In this document: positions 63,701 to 64,000 of the stretch, in pieces | Numbering within the stretch: the first letter of the stretch is position 1 | Layout of the letters: the number at the start of each line of letters is the position of its first letter | Assembly: GCF_002443255.2 (NCBI RefSeq) | Contig: NW_019211454.1 | Coordinates: forward strand, 1,439,936 to 1,503,935 | DNA length: 64,000 nt | Reading direction: 5' to 3' | Origin: Varroa destructor | Taxonomy: Eukaryota > Arthropoda > Arachnida > Mesostigmata > Varroidae | Made by a program: the position numbers and the translations under genes | The notes under the pieces: generated by a model | Told to the model about the DNA's origin: nothing | Databases searched by the model: none | Seen by the model: only the letters and a program-made list of their open reading frames with translations

Positions 63701-64000
63701 TCCCGGCCAGCGCGACGCAGCGACGAGCGCATAGCACGCGAATGCGCGGCCAGCAGCAACGGTGTAAAAGGTGAAAACTATCGGTGGGGTCTGACTCCGA
63801 GGCAGGCCGAAACTCGAAGCTCAGCACCCTGGTGGTAGCACAAAGCTGTTCGTTCATTCGACTTTAACAAAGACACAATGTACCGCTAATAAATTAATAG
63901 CTTTTAGGGCGGAACACATATGTGAGGCGTACGGCAACTACTTGGGTACGCATACGGTTGGTCCACCGACAACGACAAGATCCGCACAGCCACAACTACC
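60783..64000. other. Upstream region of the Kekkon-like gene
   Basis: It starts with the predicted non-coding first exon (3' end at 60783; 5' end undefined). No further coding gene is recognised. Open frames of 60-85 codons near 61.3-61.9 and 63.1-63.9 kb overlap on both strands and have no domain. Short features are (GAC)6 at 61312-61329 and a TTTATAAAG palindrome near 63.51 kb that could act as a TATA element in either direction. GC content is higher than in the first 55 kb. It probably holds 5' regulatory DNA of the Kekkon-like gene, but I cannot place a transcription start. Confidence 0.45.
61312..61329. repeat. (GAC)6 microsatellite
   Basis: Six perfect GAC units lie upstream of the Kekkon-like gene, outside any supported coding frame. 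Confidence 0.9.

Overview
The window is eukaryotic nuclear DNA, most likely from an arthropod. The signs are splice sites, long gene-poor AT-rich stretches with TA and trinucleotide microsatellites, a decayed non-LTR retrotransposon of a type common in arthropods, and one clear gene of the Kekkon (LRR plus Ig) transmembrane family. A mite or other chelicerate is my guess from overall sequence character; nothing in the window settles it. There are no bacterial-style operons, no CRISPR arrays and no RNA gene I could recognise.

Layout. From 1 to about 55.17 kb I see no intact gene. This stretch is AT-rich, with scattered GC-richer patches (about 0.7-2.2, 3.4-3.8, 8.6-10.3, 44.0-44.6 and 46.4-47.3 kb), several microsatellites (TA at 20.83 and 41.70 kb, ACT-type at 23.05 kb, mixed trinucleotides at 46.83 kb) and a few short palindromes. 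The only protein-derived relic I can defend is a frameshifted, stop-containing R1-like LINE on the + strand at about 25.2-26.6 kb. It keeps recognisable reverse transcriptase motifs and the C-terminal CCHC zinc-finger region. A possible LINE endonuclease scrap (about 9.0-9.3 kb, minus) and a possible solo LTR (28.13-28.34 kb) are much weaker. A run of exactly 100 N at 55169-55268 is an assembly join of unknown true size.

From 55.27 kb to the end the texture changes: pyrimidine-rich on the + strand, with good splice signals. The main gene is on the minus strand at 58312-60456 and encodes a 714-residue single-pass membrane protein. In order it has a signal peptide, LRR N-cap, seven LRRs, LRR C-cap, one Ig domain, a transmembrane helix and a cytoplasmic tail with a GYGSDQTPDL-type box, a 56-codon glutamine-rich tract written mainly in CAA, and a C-terminal TEV that fits a class I PDZ ligand. 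The whole coding region lies in one exon. A 248-bp intron in the 5' UTR (60535-60782) is predicted from strong splice sites. A convergent, poorly supported two-exon transcript on the + strand (57170-57381 and from 57688) may end near the 3' end of this gene. The 3 kb upstream of the gene probably holds its 5' regulatory DNA, but no promoter element could be assigned with confidence.
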